Shown: positions 8,725 through 17,382, counted from the stretch's first letter. The stretch: 64,000 nucleotides of DNA from Longimicrobium sp. (GCA_036389795.1 DASVWD010000140.1:62001-126000), one strand, 5' to 3'. The notes: a model not told the origin generated them from the sequence alone. Program-made: numbers and translations.

Positions 8725-8740
8725 GGGGGCGCGAGCCCCC
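8725..8740. terminator. Hairpin between subunit IV and ctaG
   Basis: GGGGGC-GCGA-GCCCCC, a six-pair stem with a stable tetraloop and only a weak T-rich tail (GTTCTGC). It may be a partial terminator or an RNA end-stabiliser before ctaG. Confidence 0.35.
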
Positions 8741-8762
8741 GTTCTGCGGTACCTGAGGTAGC

Positions 8763-9653
8763 GTGACGATGGTGGCGACGGCCCTGCTCCACGGCGAGAC
8801 GTTCGCGTGGAGCGAATGGCGGGTGTATCCGAGCTTCATGGCGGGGTGGCTGCTGCTGGGCGCGGCCTACTTCCTCCTGGTCGGCCCCTTTCGCCACCGC
8901 TTCCCCGGCTCGCGGCCGGCCCGCCCCCGGCAGGTCGCGAGCTTCGTGTTCGCCTGGGCGGCGATGTTCCTGTCGCTGCAGGGCCCCCTGCACGAGCTCT
9001 CCGACTACTTCCTGTTCAGCGCGCACATGGTCCAGCACCTGGTGCTGATCCTGCTGATGCCGCCGTTCCTGCTGGCCTCCGTCCCCGACTGGATGCTGCG
9101 CCCGGCGGTGCGGGTGAAGTGGGTCGGGAAGGCCGCGCGCCTGCTCACGCTGCCGCTCGTCGCCTTCACGCTCAACAACGCCATCTTCCTGGCGTGGCAC
9201 TTCCCGGGTCCGTACGACCTGATGATGCGCGAGCACGGCGTGCACGTCGGCATGCACCTGACCATCATGGTGACGGGCGTGATCATGTGGTGGCCGGTGA
9301 TGAGCCCGCTCCCCGAGCTGCCGCGCATCGCCCCGCCGCTGCAGATGATCTACCTGTTCCTGGCGGGCATCCCCATGATGCTCTCGGCGGCGCTCATCAC
9401 CTTCGCGGGGACGCCGCTCTACCGGTGGTACGTGGAGGCGCCGCGCGTCTTCCCCCTCACGCCGCTGGAGGACCAGCGCCTGGGGGGCGTGATCATGTGG
9501 GTCCCCGGCGGCCTGGTGCTGTGGATCGCCATCACCTTCGTCTACTTCCGCTGGACGCAGCGCGAGGTGCGCGAGGACGAGGCGCGCGTCGTGGTGCGCC
9601 CGCCCGTGACCGCCGCCGGGCTGGTGGTGCCGCCGCCGTTCCCGAACCACTGA
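8763..9653 (+). CDS. ctaG: Cytochrome c oxidase assembly protein, CtaG (caa3) family
   Basis: A 296-residue polytopic membrane protein of the caa3_CtaG family (Bacillus-type CtaG, unrelated to Cox11), needed for assembly of caa3 oxidase. Visible family features are the histidine-containing HMVQHLVLILLMPPFLLASV helix, AWHFPGPYDL and the MWWPVMSPLPELPR block. Translation may begin at GTG 8763 or ATG 8769. It closes the oxidase cluster and is followed by repeats, not by another respiratory gene. Confidence 0.9.
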   Translation: MTMVATALLHGETFAWSEWRVYPSFMAGWLLLGAAYFLLVGPFRHRFPGSRPARPRQVASFVFAWAAMFLSLQGPLHELSDYFLFSAHMVQHLVLILLMPPFLLASVPDWMLRPAVRVKWVGKAARLLTLPLVAFTLNNAIFLAWHFPGPYDLMMREHGVHVGMHLTIMVTGVIMWWPVMSPLPELPRIAPPLQMIYLFLAGIPMMLSAALITFAGTPLYRWYVEAPRVFPLTPLEDQRLGGVIMWVPGGLVLWIAITFVYFRWTQREVREDEARVVVRPPVTAAGLVVPPPFPNH

Positions 9654-9755
9654 GGGAAGTACGAAAGTACGAGGTCCGAGGTACGGGGTACGGGACTGCG
9701 AACGCCTCCGGGGCCGGGCTCCGGAGGCGTTCGTGCGTGCCTGTCGAAAGATTGA

Positions 9756-9824
9756 ACTCACGCAGAGACACGGAGAAACAGAGAACTGCTTTGGTTTTCT
9801 CTGTGTCTCCGTTTCTCTGTATGA
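9756..9824. repeat. TCTCACACAGAG-type hairpin, copy 1
   Basis: Arms at 9756-9785 (CACGCAGAGACACGGAGA...) and 9797-9824 are near-complementary, giving one long hairpin. It is the most diverged of four copies (others at 11834, 30165, 38851) and lies after the 3' end of ctaG. Just before it (9658-9695) is a GTACGAAA/GTACGGGG array. Confidence 0.75.
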
Positions 9825-9859
9825 TACCGTTTTTCGAGATTCGCTGTGCATTGGGAAGC

Positions 9860-10061
9860 TGTCATTCCGAGTGGAGCCCGACGCGCTGATCTCGCGTTCG
9901 CCACCGAAATCGGCCGGACTCCCGAGGAATCTACTCGCGGCCGGCAGGAGGCCGGACCGATGCACGGAGCCAGCGTCCGGGCGGGGTGAGTAGATTCCTC
10001 GGGCGCCGCCCAGCTGAGGTGTGAAACCCGGATCGGTGCTGCGGCGCCGCTCGGAATGACA
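9860..10061. repeat. MITE-like element with TGTCATTCCGAG termini
   Basis: A 202-bp element with terminal inverted repeats TGTCATTCCGAG (9860-9871) and its complement (10050-10061). Inside it is a perfect 16-bp inverted repeat, CCCGAGGAATCTACTC (9921-9936) and its complement (9988-10003). A shorter relative with the same termini is at 58139-58247, and a fragment of the inner repeat is visible near 48052-48070. No coding capacity. Confidence 0.8.
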
Positions 10062-10128
10062 TGGTTCGCGAAAGGACCGGATTGCACACTGATTCTTGGA
10101 ATTCGGTACGAGTCATTCTGTTGCCGTT

Positions 10129-10395
10129 CTACCTCCCGCCGCAGATGCGGACGGCGTCGCGCAGGCGGCGCTCGATCTCGTCGCAGCCGATCCAGTCGGG
10201 CTTGCGGGTGAAGGTGACGGTGAGCACGCCGCTGTCCGCGTCCCAGCGGTACTCGGCCTCCGCGCCGTGGGCCGACGCGGTCCCGTCGTTCTCCTTCGGG
10301 ATGGGAATGCCCCGCCGCCGCGCCTCCTCGCGCAGGCAGTCCCACTCCCGCCGGGTGATCCCCTCGAACCGCATCGTCGGGCACGCCGCCGCCAT
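10129..10395 (-). CDS. Small hypothetical protein, 88 aa
   Basis: I do not recognise this family. The product is soluble, charged and rich in Arg, Asp and Glu, with no signal peptide or membrane segment; its C-terminal half (ADSGVLTVTFTRKPDWIGCD) suggests a small beta-rich fold. ATG 10395 gives MAAACPTMRFEG; a longer reading upstream is possible but has no better start. It lies 59 bp downstream of the acetyltransferase gene on the same strand, so the two may share a transcript. Confidence 0.6.
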   Translation of the reverse strand: MAAACPTMRFEGITRREWDCLREEARRRGIPIPKENDGTASAHGAEAEYRWDADSGVLTVTFTRKPDWIGCDEIERRLRDAVRICGGR

Positions 10396-10454
10396 CGCTC
10401 CTCCCCCGGTCGAGTGTGAGCGGTGCCGACGACGCATCCGCCGCGCCGCGGGCG

Positions 10455-10946
10455 TCACACGCCGACCACCGTGCTGCGGCGCTCCAGGATGACCGTGTCG
10501 CGCCAGGCGCCGTGGTGCCGCGCGATGCGCCTGCGCACGCCCACCACGCGGAAGCCGAACGCCGCGTGCAGCGCGATGCTGGCCACGTTCTCGGGGAAGA
10601 TGCTGGCCTGCAGCGTCCAGATCCCCGCCGCCTCGGACCCTTCCACCAGCCGCTCCAGCAGCTGCCGCCCGACGCCCCGCCCCCGGTGCGAGGCGGCGAC
10701 GTAGACGCTCACCTCGGCCACGCCCGCGTACACCGCGCGCGCCGAGACCGGCGAGAGCGCCGCCCACCCGGCGACCTCCGCGCCGTCGCGCGCCACCAGG
10801 CGCGGGCGGGGCAGGTGGCCGGCGTCCCAGCGCTCCCACGGCGGCGCCTCGGTCTCGAAGGTCGCCTGGCCGGTGGCGATCCCCTCCAGGTAGATCTCGC
10901 GGACGCGCGGCCAGTCCTCCGCCGTCATCTCCTCGATCGGGATCAT
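10455..10946 (-). CDS. GNAT N-acetyltransferase, phosphinothricin/methionine-sulfoximine type
   Basis: A 163-residue GNAT enzyme. The acetyl-CoA binding loop is HRGRGVGRQLLERL, and the segment SIFPENVASIALHAAFGFRVVG is the hallmark of the PAT/MnaT (YncA) subgroup, which acetylates amino-acid analogues such as phosphinothricin or methionine sulfoximine. The natural substrate here is not determined. The N-terminus (MIPIEEMTAEDWPRVREIY) fits the family start. No neighbour points to a pathway. Confidence 0.85.
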   Translation of the reverse strand: MIPIEEMTAEDWPRVREIYLEGIATGQATFETEAPPWERWDAGHLPRPRLVARDGAEVAGWAALSPVSARAVYAGVAEVSVYVAASHRGRGVGRQLLERLVEGSEAAGIWTLQASIFPENVASIALHAAFGFRVVGVRRRIARHHGAWRDTVILERRSTVVGV

Positions 10947-11048
10947 CTGCCCGCCTCGGGGTGGAATGTCCTCTGCTTCCGCGGGCCCGGCGCTTGCCCT
11001 GCGGCGGCGGGCGCGCTATCTCGAACCGCCCCCGGCCCGGAGCGCACG

Positions 11049-11810
11049 TTGCACGCGGAAGACTACGCCGACCTGTACGCGCTGGAGGAGAGCCTCTGGT
11101 GGTTCGTGGGGATGCGCGAGATCACGGCCGCGCTCCTCGACCCGCTCTGCCCCCCGGGGCGGCGCCGCGACGTGCTCGACGCCGGCTGCGGGACGGGGGA
11201 CATGCTCACCCGCCTGGCGCCGTACGCCGGCGGCGGAACGGTGGCGGGCATCGACGTGTCCGCCGACGCGCTCCGCTTCTGCCGCGAGCGCGGGCACCGG
11301 CACCTGGCCCTGGCCTCGGCCACCGACCTGCCGTTCGCCGACGGGAGCTTCGACCTGGTCACCAGCTTCGACGTGCTGGTGCAGATCCCCGGCGAAGGCG
11401 CGGACGACCGGGCGATCCGCGAGATGCACCGCGTGCTGCGGCCCGGCGGCGTCGCCTTCGTCCGCGCGGCCGCTTACGGGTGGATGAAGAGCGGCCACGA
11501 CGAGGCGCTCGGCACCCAGCGCCGCTACTCGCTGGGCGCGCTCGCCGCGGCGCTGGAGCGGGCGGGCTTCGAGGTGGTGCGGGCCACCTACGCCAACGCC
11601 CTCCTCCTCCCCGTGGCCGCGGTCCGGCGTCTCGTCCTCAAGCGCCTGGGCCTGGCCGCCCGGGGCTCCGACGTGAAGCCCGTCGCCGCGCCGCTGAACC
11701 GCGCGCTCGCCGCCGTGCTCCGCGGCGAGGCCCGCGTCCTCCGCCGCCCCGGCGCGAAGCTCCCCGCAGGCCTCTCCGCGATCTGCGTGGCGCGCAGGCC
11801 GGGCGCCTGA
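11049..11810 (+). CDS. Class I SAM-dependent methyltransferase
   Basis: A 253-residue methyltransferase with motif I VLDAGCGTGDML, a following acidic residue in GIDVSAD, and motif IV in FDLVTSFDVLVQI. The N-terminal EDYADLYALEESLWWFVGMREI is typical of a subgroup found next to glycan and glycosyltransferase genes. The open frame continues far upstream, but homology begins at TTG 11049 (HAEDYADLY), which has GGAG 7 bases ahead, so I place the start there. It is convergent with the aminotransferase gene; the two stops are only 25 bp apart, with a hairpin repeat between and inside them. Confidence 0.85.
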   Translation: MHAEDYADLYALEESLWWFVGMREITAALLDPLCPPGRRRDVLDAGCGTGDMLTRLAPYAGGGTVAGIDVSADALRFCRERGHRHLALASATDLPFADGSFDLVTSFDVLVQIPGEGADDRAIREMHRVLRPGGVAFVRAAAYGWMKSGHDEALGTQRRYSLGALAAALERAGFEVVRATYANALLLPVAAVRRLVLKRLGLAARGSDVKPVAAPLNRALAAVLRGEARVLRRPGAKLPAGLSAICVARRPGA

Positions 11811-11833
11811 GACGGACTCCGACAAAAAGATTG

Positions 11834-11916
11834 TCTCACACAGAGTTAGCAGAGGAAGCAGAGAACTCATCGCCCGAGTCGTCTTCCTCTGCTACCTCTG
11901 CTTCCTCTGCGTGAGG
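11834..11916. repeat. TCTCACACAGAG-type hairpin, copy 2, overlapping a gene end
   Basis: Arms 11834-11864 (TCTCACACAGAG, then GAGGAAGCAGAGA) and 11882-11916 (complementary, ending CTGCGTGAGG). It forms a long hairpin between two convergent genes and is translated as the last 27 or so residues of the aminotransferase. Confidence 0.8.
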
Positions 11917-13038
11917 CTTTGATGTTTTTCCTGCTCGCCCGAAGTCGAGGACCGCCCTGGCCACGGCGTCGAGCTCGTCGTCGCGGAGCTGGGGGTAGAG
12001 CGGGAGAGAGAGGATCTCCCCGGCCAGGCGCTCGGCCACGGGAAGCGGCGCCTGGCCCGCGCGCCGGAAGAGGGGCTGCCGGTGCAGCAGGGGCCCGTAG
12101 TGGACCAGCGTCTCCACGCCGCGCTCCGCCAGGTGCGCGCGCAGGCGCTCGCGCCCGGGGTGCCGCACCACGTAGAGGTGGAAGACGTGCGCGCCGGGCT
12201 CGCGGACGGACGGGAGCTCGACCACGCCGGCCCCCGCGAGCCGCTCCCGGTAGACTTCCGCCAGCCGCGCGCGCCGCCGGTTCCACTCCTCGAGGTGCCG
12301 GAGCTTGACGCGCAGCAGCGCCGCCTGCAGCTCGTCGAGGCGCGAGTTGAGCCCCGCCACGCTCCCCCGCATCGCCTGCGGGTGCCCGCCCTGGCGCAGC
12401 TCCTTGACCCGCTCCACCAGCCCCGCGTCGTCCGACGTCACCGCGCCGCCGTCGCCCCAGGCGCCCAGGTTCTTGGTGGGGTAGAAGCTGAAGGCGGCGG
12501 CCGCGCCGTGGCCCCCGGCGCGCCGGCCGCCGAGCGCGGCCCCGTGCGCCTGCGCCGCGTCCTCGATCACGACCAGCCCGTGCCGCTCCGCCACCTGGCC
12601 GATCCCCGCCATGTCGGCCATCTGCCCGTAGAGGTGCACGGGCACCACCGCGCGCGTGCGGGGCGTGAGCGCCCGCTCCAGCGCCGCCGGGTCGAGCGTG
12701 GCGGTGCCGGGCTCCACGTCGGCGAAGACCGGGACGCCTCCCGCGCGGAGGACGGCGAGCGCCGTGTAGCCGGCGGTGAGCGGGGCGGTGACCACCTCGT
12801 CGCCGCGCCCGGGCCGCACCGCGCCCGAGGCCACGAGCGCCAGCTCCAGCGCGTCGGTGCCGCTGTTCACCCCCGCGGCGGCCCGCACCCCGCAGAAGCG
12901 CGCCCACTCCGCCTCGAACGCCTCGACCTCGGGGCCCAGCACGTAGGCCCCGCCCGCCGCCGCCCGCGCCAGCGCCGCCCCCGCCTCGGCCCCGAGCTCC
13001 CCGTGCTGCCGCGTCAGGTCGAGGAAGGGGACGCGCAT
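11836..13038 (-). CDS. DegT/DnrJ/EryC1/StrS sugar aminotransferase
   Basis: A 400-residue PLP enzyme that transfers an amino group to a nucleotide-linked keto-sugar. Family motifs are clear: NSGTDALELAL, PVHLYGQMADM, EDAAQAHGA, SFYPTKNLGAWGDGGA with the PLP lysine, and LNSRLDELQAALL. The natural enzyme should end near AVARAVLDFGRAGK. The last 27 or so residues (KPHAEEAEVAEEDD...) are acidic, repetitive and encoded by the hairpin repeat at 11834-11916, so the original stop was probably lost by insertion. Start ATG 13038 overlaps the upstream epimerase gene by 25 bp, indicating translational coupling. Confidence 0.92.
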   Translation of the reverse strand: MRVPFLDLTRQHGELGAEAGAALARAAAGGAYVLGPEVEAFEAEWARFCGVRAAAGVNSGTDALELALVASGAVRPGRGDEVVTAPLTAGYTALAVLRAGGVPVFADVEPGTATLDPAALERALTPRTRAVVPVHLYGQMADMAGIGQVAERHGLVVIEDAAQAHGAALGGRRAGGHGAAAAFSFYPTKNLGAWGDGGAVTSDDAGLVERVKELRQGGHPQAMRGSVAGLNSRLDELQAALLRVKLRHLEEWNRRRARLAEVYRERLAGAGVVELPSVREPGAHVFHLYVVRHPGRERLRAHLAERGVETLVHYGPLLHRQPLFRRAGQAPLPVAERLAGEILSLPLYPQLRDDELDAVARAVLDFGRAGKTSKPHAEEAEVAEEDDSGDEFSASSANSV

Positions 13039-14057
13039 TCGGGGCTCCAGTAGTGCTCGCCGTGGCGCTGGTAGTACTCGACGGTGCGGGCGAGCCCCTC
13101 CCGCAGCCCCGTGCGCGGCCGCCAGCCGAGCGCCGACTCGATCTTGGCGTAGCTCGAGTACGAGTTGCCGATGTCGATGAGCTGGCGCTCGGGCGGGAAC
13201 GGCACGCGCCGCACCGTGCCGCGCCCGGTGATGGCGATCAGCTCCTCCGCCAGCTCGGCCACGGTGACGGGGTCTCCCCCCAGGTTGAAGATCTCCCCCT
13301 CGGCGGCCTCGCTCGCCCCGGCCAGGAGCAGCGCCTCCACCACGTCGTCCACGTAGTTGGCGTCGCGCCGCTGGCGCCCCTCGCCGAACAGCTCGATCTC
13401 GCCGCCTTCCATCGCCTGGCGGATGAACCACCCCAGGAAGCCGTGGCGGTCGTCGCGCACGTGCTGGCGGGGGCCGTAGGTGTTGGTCAGGCGCAGGCAC
13501 ACCGCGCGCATCCCGTACACGCGGTGGTAGAGCAGGTGGTACTGCTCGGCCGCCAGCTTGTTGATGCCGTTGACGTCCAGCGGGGCCACCCGGTGCTGCT
13601 CGTCCAGCGGGAGGTAGACGGGCCGGCCGTACACCTGCCGCGTGCTGGTGAAGACGATCTTGGCGTTGGCGTTGTAGCTGCGGCAGGCGTCCAGGAGCGT
13701 GAGCTGGGCGGCGCAGTTGAGCTCCAGGTCGCGCTGCGGGTTGCGCATGGACTCCAGGTGGCTCCCGCTGGCCGCCAGGTTGAAGATGTAGTCGACGCCG
13801 CCCACCAGGTGGTTGACGGTCCAGTCGTTCCCCATGTCGGCGGTGTGCAGCGTGACCTGCTCGCGGATGTCGTGCACGTTGTAGAGGTTGCCGCCCTGGT
13901 CGGGGAGGAGCGCGTCCAGCAGGTGCACGTCCACGCCGCCCACCTCCACCAGCCGGCGCGCCAGGTTGCTGCCGATGAAGCCGAGGCCGCCCGTGATCAG
14001 GACGGTGCGTCCCCTGTACTCGCTGAACGGGACAGGCCTTTCCATGCGGGGACGCAT
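13014..14057 (-). CDS. NAD-dependent sugar epimerase/dehydratase (extended SDR)
   Basis: A 347-residue Rossmann-fold enzyme acting on nucleotide sugars. It has the cofactor motif TGGLGFIGSNLA. The usual catalytic YxxxK is hard to place: the Tyr of RQVYGRP and the later NGINKLAAEQYH segment occupy the expected region. The substrate is probably an NDP-hexose. The start may be ATG 14057 or ATG 14045 (MERPVPFSEY); neither has a strong Shine-Dalgarno. It is followed with overlap by the aminotransferase and preceded by a glycosyltransferase gene 71 bp away, consistent with modified-sugar synthesis and transfer. Confidence 0.88.
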   Translation of the reverse strand: MRPRMERPVPFSEYRGRTVLITGGLGFIGSNLARRLVEVGGVDVHLLDALLPDQGGNLYNVHDIREQVTLHTADMGNDWTVNHLVGGVDYIFNLAASGSHLESMRNPQRDLELNCAAQLTLLDACRSYNANAKIVFTSTRQVYGRPVYLPLDEQHRVAPLDVNGINKLAAEQYHLLYHRVYGMRAVCLRLTNTYGPRQHVRDDRHGFLGWFIRQAMEGGEIELFGEGRQRRDANYVDDVVEALLLAGASEAAEGEIFNLGGDPVTVAELAEELIAITGRGTVRRVPFPPERQLIDIGNSYSSYAKIESALGWRPRTGLREGLARTVEYYQRHGEHYWSPECASPSST

Positions 14058-14127
14058 CAGCAGGATGGGGTTCGCCGGTGGGACGGCGCACCTGGCGGGT
14101 GCGCGGCGCCGGTCGCGGACCAGAAGT

Positions 14128-14865
14128 TTACGCCCTCGCCCCGGCGGCGCCAGTGCTTCGTGCGCGGCCGAGCACCACCAGCCTCAGCCAGAGCTTCAGG
14201 AGGTCGGCGGCGGTGCGGGCCACGCGCCCGGGGGTGAAGAACTGCGAGCGGCCGTGCCGGCGCGGGTAGTGGTGCACCGGCGCCTCGGCGAACACGCACC
14301 CCGCCCGGTGCAGCTTGTAGACCAGCTCCACGCAGATGCTGCCGCTGTCGGACTCGAGCCGCACCCGCTCCAGGGCGCTCCTGCGCATCAGCCGGAAGTC
14401 GCAGTCCACGTCGCGCACGGGGAGCCGGAAGAGGAGGTGCGCCAGGCGGTTGTACGCCGCGCCCAGCACCTTGCGGCTCCAGCCGTCGGCCCGGCCCAGC
14501 TTGTAGCCGTTGACCACGTCCACCCCCTCGGCCAGGAGCGGGCGCAGGCGGACGAGCTCGCGCACGTCGTACTGGGCGTCGCCGTCGGTGTAGAACACCA
14601 GCTCCTTGGCGGCGCTCGCGAACCCGGTGCGCAGCGCCCCGCCGTAGCCGCGGTTGCGCTCGTGGTGCACCACCCGCACGCGCGGCAGCGTCCGGGCCAG
14701 CTCGTCCAGCACGGCCGGCGTGCCGTCGGTGCTGCCGTCGTTCACCACGACCACCTCGTAGTCGTCGGCGAGCCCGGGGAGCACCTCCAGGGCGTCCCTG
14801 ACCAGCGAGGCGATCGTGGCCTCGTCGTTGTACGCGGGGAGAAAAACGCTGATTCCAGGACCCAT
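14128..14865 (-). CDS. Family 2 glycosyltransferase
   Basis: A 245-residue GT-A enzyme of the dolichyl-phosphate mannose synthase/DPM1-like type. Visible motifs are SVFLPAYNDEATI, VVVNDGSTDGT, the DGDAQYDVRE metal-binding motif and a later DVDCDFRLMRR block. There are no convincing C-terminal membrane helices beyond the weak LLKLWLRLVVLG segment. It likely transfers a sugar to a lipid carrier or glycan. ATG 14865 (MGPGISVF) is chosen at the start of homology. It heads the three-gene minus-strand glycan cluster. Confidence 0.9.
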   Translation of the reverse strand: MGPGISVFLPAYNDEATIASLVRDALEVLPGLADDYEVVVVNDGSTDGTPAVLDELARTLPRVRVVHHERNRGYGGALRTGFASAAKELVFYTDGDAQYDVRELVRLRPLLAEGVDVVNGYKLGRADGWSRKVLGAAYNRLAHLLFRLPVRDVDCDFRLMRRSALERVRLESDSGSICVELVYKLHRAGCVFAEAPVHHYPRRHGRSQFFTPGRVARTAADLLKLWLRLVVLGRARSTGAAGARA

Positions 14866-15063
14866 GCGATGTGTCGGACGCGCGTCGGCCGCGCCACCCC
14901 GAAGCAACAACGGTGCCGCCCGCCGCCCCAGGCGCCCCGAGCCACGGGGACGAAGCAGGCTACTTGCACCCCGGACGCCGGCGCGGAACGTTAGACGCCG
15001 CAGCCGGGGATCAGTCACTACACGGACAGGCGGGGGACGACCGGCCATGGCCAGCCGAACGCG

Positions 15064-15327
15064 ATGAAGCGCCTCAAACGGATCGCCGCCCTCCTGTTCG
15101 CCCTCTTCCTGGCGTTCGCCCCGCCGGGGACGCTCATCGGGCTGGCCCTGCTGATCGCCTGGCTGGGGCGCGAGTACCCGGTGGTCGTGGGCGCGCTCGG
15201 GCTCGCCGCGGCCGCGGCGGCGTGGCTGGCGCTGCGCAAGCGGCTCGCGCGCCGCCGGCGGCGCGCGGAGCCCCCCCCGCCCGCGCCCGCCGACGTCCCC
15301 GCGCCCGGGTGGCGGCGCGACACGTGA
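15064..15327 (+). CDS. Small membrane protein, 87 aa
   Basis: No recognised family. Two hydrophobic helices (about residues 8-35 and 40-58) are followed by an Arg-rich stretch (RKRLARRRRRAE) and a Pro-rich tail, giving a short cytoplasmic basic tail. ATG 15064 is the first start after the divergent glycosyltransferase. It may be an orphan gene; the high-GC frame alone would not prove it, but the membrane pattern is consistent with a real product. Confidence 0.55.
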   Translation: MKRLKRIAALLFALFLAFAPPGTLIGLALLIAWLGREYPVVVGALGLAAAAAAWLALRKRLARRRRRAEPPPPAPADVPAPGWRRDT

Positions 15328-15352
15328 GGGCGCCGTCCGCCGGACCGGCTCG

Positions 15353-15877
15353 TCAGTGCGCGTCCTTGCCGGGCCTGCCGTGCGAAAGGTAGAGCGCGGC
15401 GGAGACCAGCAGGACGCCGATGGCCAGGTAGAGCAGGTCGAGCGGCGTCTGGAAGGAGAGCTGGAGCGCGTACTCGAAGAACTTCACCACCAGGATCAGC
15501 AGCACCACCTTGGCCAGGCGGTCCTTCAGGTCGTCGAGGCTGCGGATGAGCAGGAGCCGCTCGGCGAACTCGGAGCCCTCGGCCGCCTCGATGCGGCTGA
15601 TGAACAGCTCGTACAGCCCCAGCGAGAAGATGAGCATGATGGAGGCGAGCAGGTAGCCGTCCACCACCTCCACCACGTGCGCGACGATGGTGGAGCGCAG
15701 CTCCGGCCGCTCGTCGACCGCGGCGGCGGCGTAATGGGCGACGTGCTCCAGCAGCCCGATCACGTCGACGGTGGCGACGAAGAACATCCCCACCGCGACC
15801 ACCAGGCTGGCGACCACCGCCAGCAGCACGATCAGCCGGCTCCCCCACAGGAGCCGCTCGAATCCCCTCTCCAGCAT
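15353..15877 (-). CDS. YqhA family (UPF0114) membrane protein
   Basis: A 174-residue integral membrane protein with four hydrophobic segments. The match to the YqhA/UPF0114 family rests on the N-terminal FERLLWGSRLIVLLAVV, the VDGYLLASIMLIFSLGLYELFIS block and SLDDLKDRLAKVVLLILVVKFFE. The molecular function of the family is unknown. It stands alone, with a short GCACTTC array (15917-15947) downstream of the next minus-strand gene. Confidence 0.88.
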   Translation of the reverse strand: MLERGFERLLWGSRLIVLLAVVASLVVAVGMFFVATVDVIGLLEHVAHYAAAAVDERPELRSTIVAHVVEVVDGYLLASIMLIFSLGLYELFISRIEAAEGSEFAERLLLIRSLDDLKDRLAKVVLLILVVKFFEYALQLSFQTPLDLLYLAIGVLLVSAALYLSHGRPGKDAH

Positions 15878-15953
15878 CTACTTTCGCGTCAGGATGGGAT
15901 GCGATTCGAGGCAGCCCGCGCACTTCGCACCTCGCACTTCGCACTTCGCACGA

Positions 15954-16406
15954 TCACCCGCTCAGCCCCGGCCGGTCCATCACCGTCATCATCGTGGCCT
16001 GCATGGTGGCGACCAGGCGCTCCTGGCCGCTCTGGAGCGCGAAGACGTCGGCGGTGCAGACGGTGAGCGTGCGCCCGGCCTTCTTCACCCGCCCGCGCGC
16101 CACGAACGCCTCGCCGGCGGCGGGGGCCATCAGGTTCAGCTTGTACTCGACCGAGAGCACCGCCGCCTCGGCGGGCATCAGCGTGTACGCCGCGTAGCCG
16201 GCCGCGCTGTCGGCGACGGCGCCCAGGATGCCGGCGTGCAGGAAGCCGTGCTGCTGCGTCAGGTCCGCGCGGAAGGGGAGCCGGATGTCCACCTCGCCGG
16301 GCGCGACGTGCGCCACCTCGGCGCCGATGGTGTGCATCGCCGCCTGCCGCGCGAAGCTGTCCCGCACCCGCGCCTCGTAGCCGGGGTCGCGCGCCTGCGG
16401 GCTCAC
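15954..16406 (-). CDS. PaaI-family hotdog-fold thioesterase
   Basis: A 150-residue hotdog thioesterase, probably hydrolysing small aryl- or acyl-CoA thioesters. The characteristic QQHGFLHAGILGAVADSAAGYAA helix and VEYKLNLMAPA strand are present. GTG 16406 is chosen over ATG 16475 because GGAGG lies 6 bases upstream and the extra N-terminus would be only Pro/Arg-rich. A GCACTTC-type array sits just beyond its 3' end. Confidence 0.87.
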   Translation of the reverse strand: MSPQARDPGYEARVRDSFARQAAMHTIGAEVAHVAPGEVDIRLPFRADLTQQHGFLHAGILGAVADSAAGYAAYTLMPAEAAVLSVEYKLNLMAPAAGEAFVARGRVKKAGRTLTVCTADVFALQSGQERLVATMQATMMTVMDRPGLSG

Positions 16407-16593
16407 GCGGCGCCTCCGCGCGGGTCGGGGATCGGGCTCGTCATCGGGTGCGCGGGGTTGCGGCGGAGGAGCCAAAGAGCGGGAATCTTGTGGCGCGGCG
16501 GCCGGAGTCGCAAGCTGTCTCCCTGCGCGCGGAGGGGGACGCCCCTAATCATCCTCCCGCGCGGGAGACTTCCATGCCGCCGGGGATTCGCGG

Positions 16594-17382
16594 ATGACAG
16601 ACACGGGCGCCGCCTTCAAGGACCACTTCTCGGGCCACGCCGACGCGTACGCGCGCTACCGGCCCGACTACCCGGCGGCGCTGTTCGCGTGGCTGGCCGA
16701 AGCCGCGCCCGCCCGCGAGCGCGCGTGGGACTGCGCCACCGGGAACGGGCAGGCGGCGCTCGCCCTGGCCGGGCACTTCCGCGAGGTGGTGGCGACGGAC
16801 GCCAGCGAGCGGCAGGTCCGGAACGCCTTCACCCACCCGCGCGTCCGCTACCACGTGGCCCCCGCCGAGCGCTCGGGGCTCGCGGACGCGTCCGTCGACC
16901 TCGTCACCGTCGCGCAGGCGGTGCACTGGTTCGACCTCCCGGCCTTCTACGCCGAGGCGGACCGCGTGCTGCGCCCCGGCGGCCTCCTGGCCGTGTGGGC
17001 GTACGCGCTCTTCCAGCCGTCGCCCCCGTCGCCGGAGATCGACCGCGTGGTCCAGAAGCTCTACCGCGAAATCGTGGGGCCGTACTGGCCGCCGGACCGG
17101 GGGATGATCGAGAAGGGCTACGCCGGCGTGGAGCTCCCCTTCGAGCGCGTCGAGCCGCCGCCGTTCTGGATGGAGAAGCGCTGGAGCCCGGACGACGTGC
17201 TCGGCTACCTGCGCACCTGGTCGGCCACCCGGGGCTACCTGGAGGCGAACGGGCACGACCCCGTCGCGCTGGTGGCCGGCGAGCTGGCCGCCGCCTGGGG
17301 CTCCGGCGAGCGCACCGTCCGCTGGCCGCTGATCCTCAAGGTGGGACGGAAGACGGCCGCGGGAGCAGGCGCGTCCGCTTGA
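16594..17382 (+). CDS. Class I SAM-dependent methyltransferase
   Basis: A 262-residue methyltransferase of the Methyltransf_11 group. It begins with the typical FSGHADAYARYRPDYP, has a SAM-binding loop WDCATGNGQAALAL and the signature AQAVHWFDLPAFYAEADRVLRPGG, shared with trans-aconitate and yeast Tmt1-like methyltransferases. The substrate is unknown. It is monocistronic. Confidence 0.88.
   Translation: MTDTGAAFKDHFSGHADAYARYRPDYPAALFAWLAEAAPARERAWDCATGNGQAALALAGHFREVVATDASERQVRNAFTHPRVRYHVAPAERSGLADASVDLVTVAQAVHWFDLPAFYAEADRVLRPGGLLAVWAYALFQPSPPSPEIDRVVQKLYREIVGPYWPPDRGMIEKGYAGVELPFERVEPPPFWMEKRWSPDDVLGYLRTWSATRGYLEANGHDPVALVAGELAAAWGSGERTVRWPLILKVGRKTAAGAGASA

Noticed and set aside
8241-9965. 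574-codon minus-strand ORF opposite subunit IV and ctaG
   Set aside because: Shadow frame in high-GC DNA; it has no domain, and both plus-strand genes are well supported.
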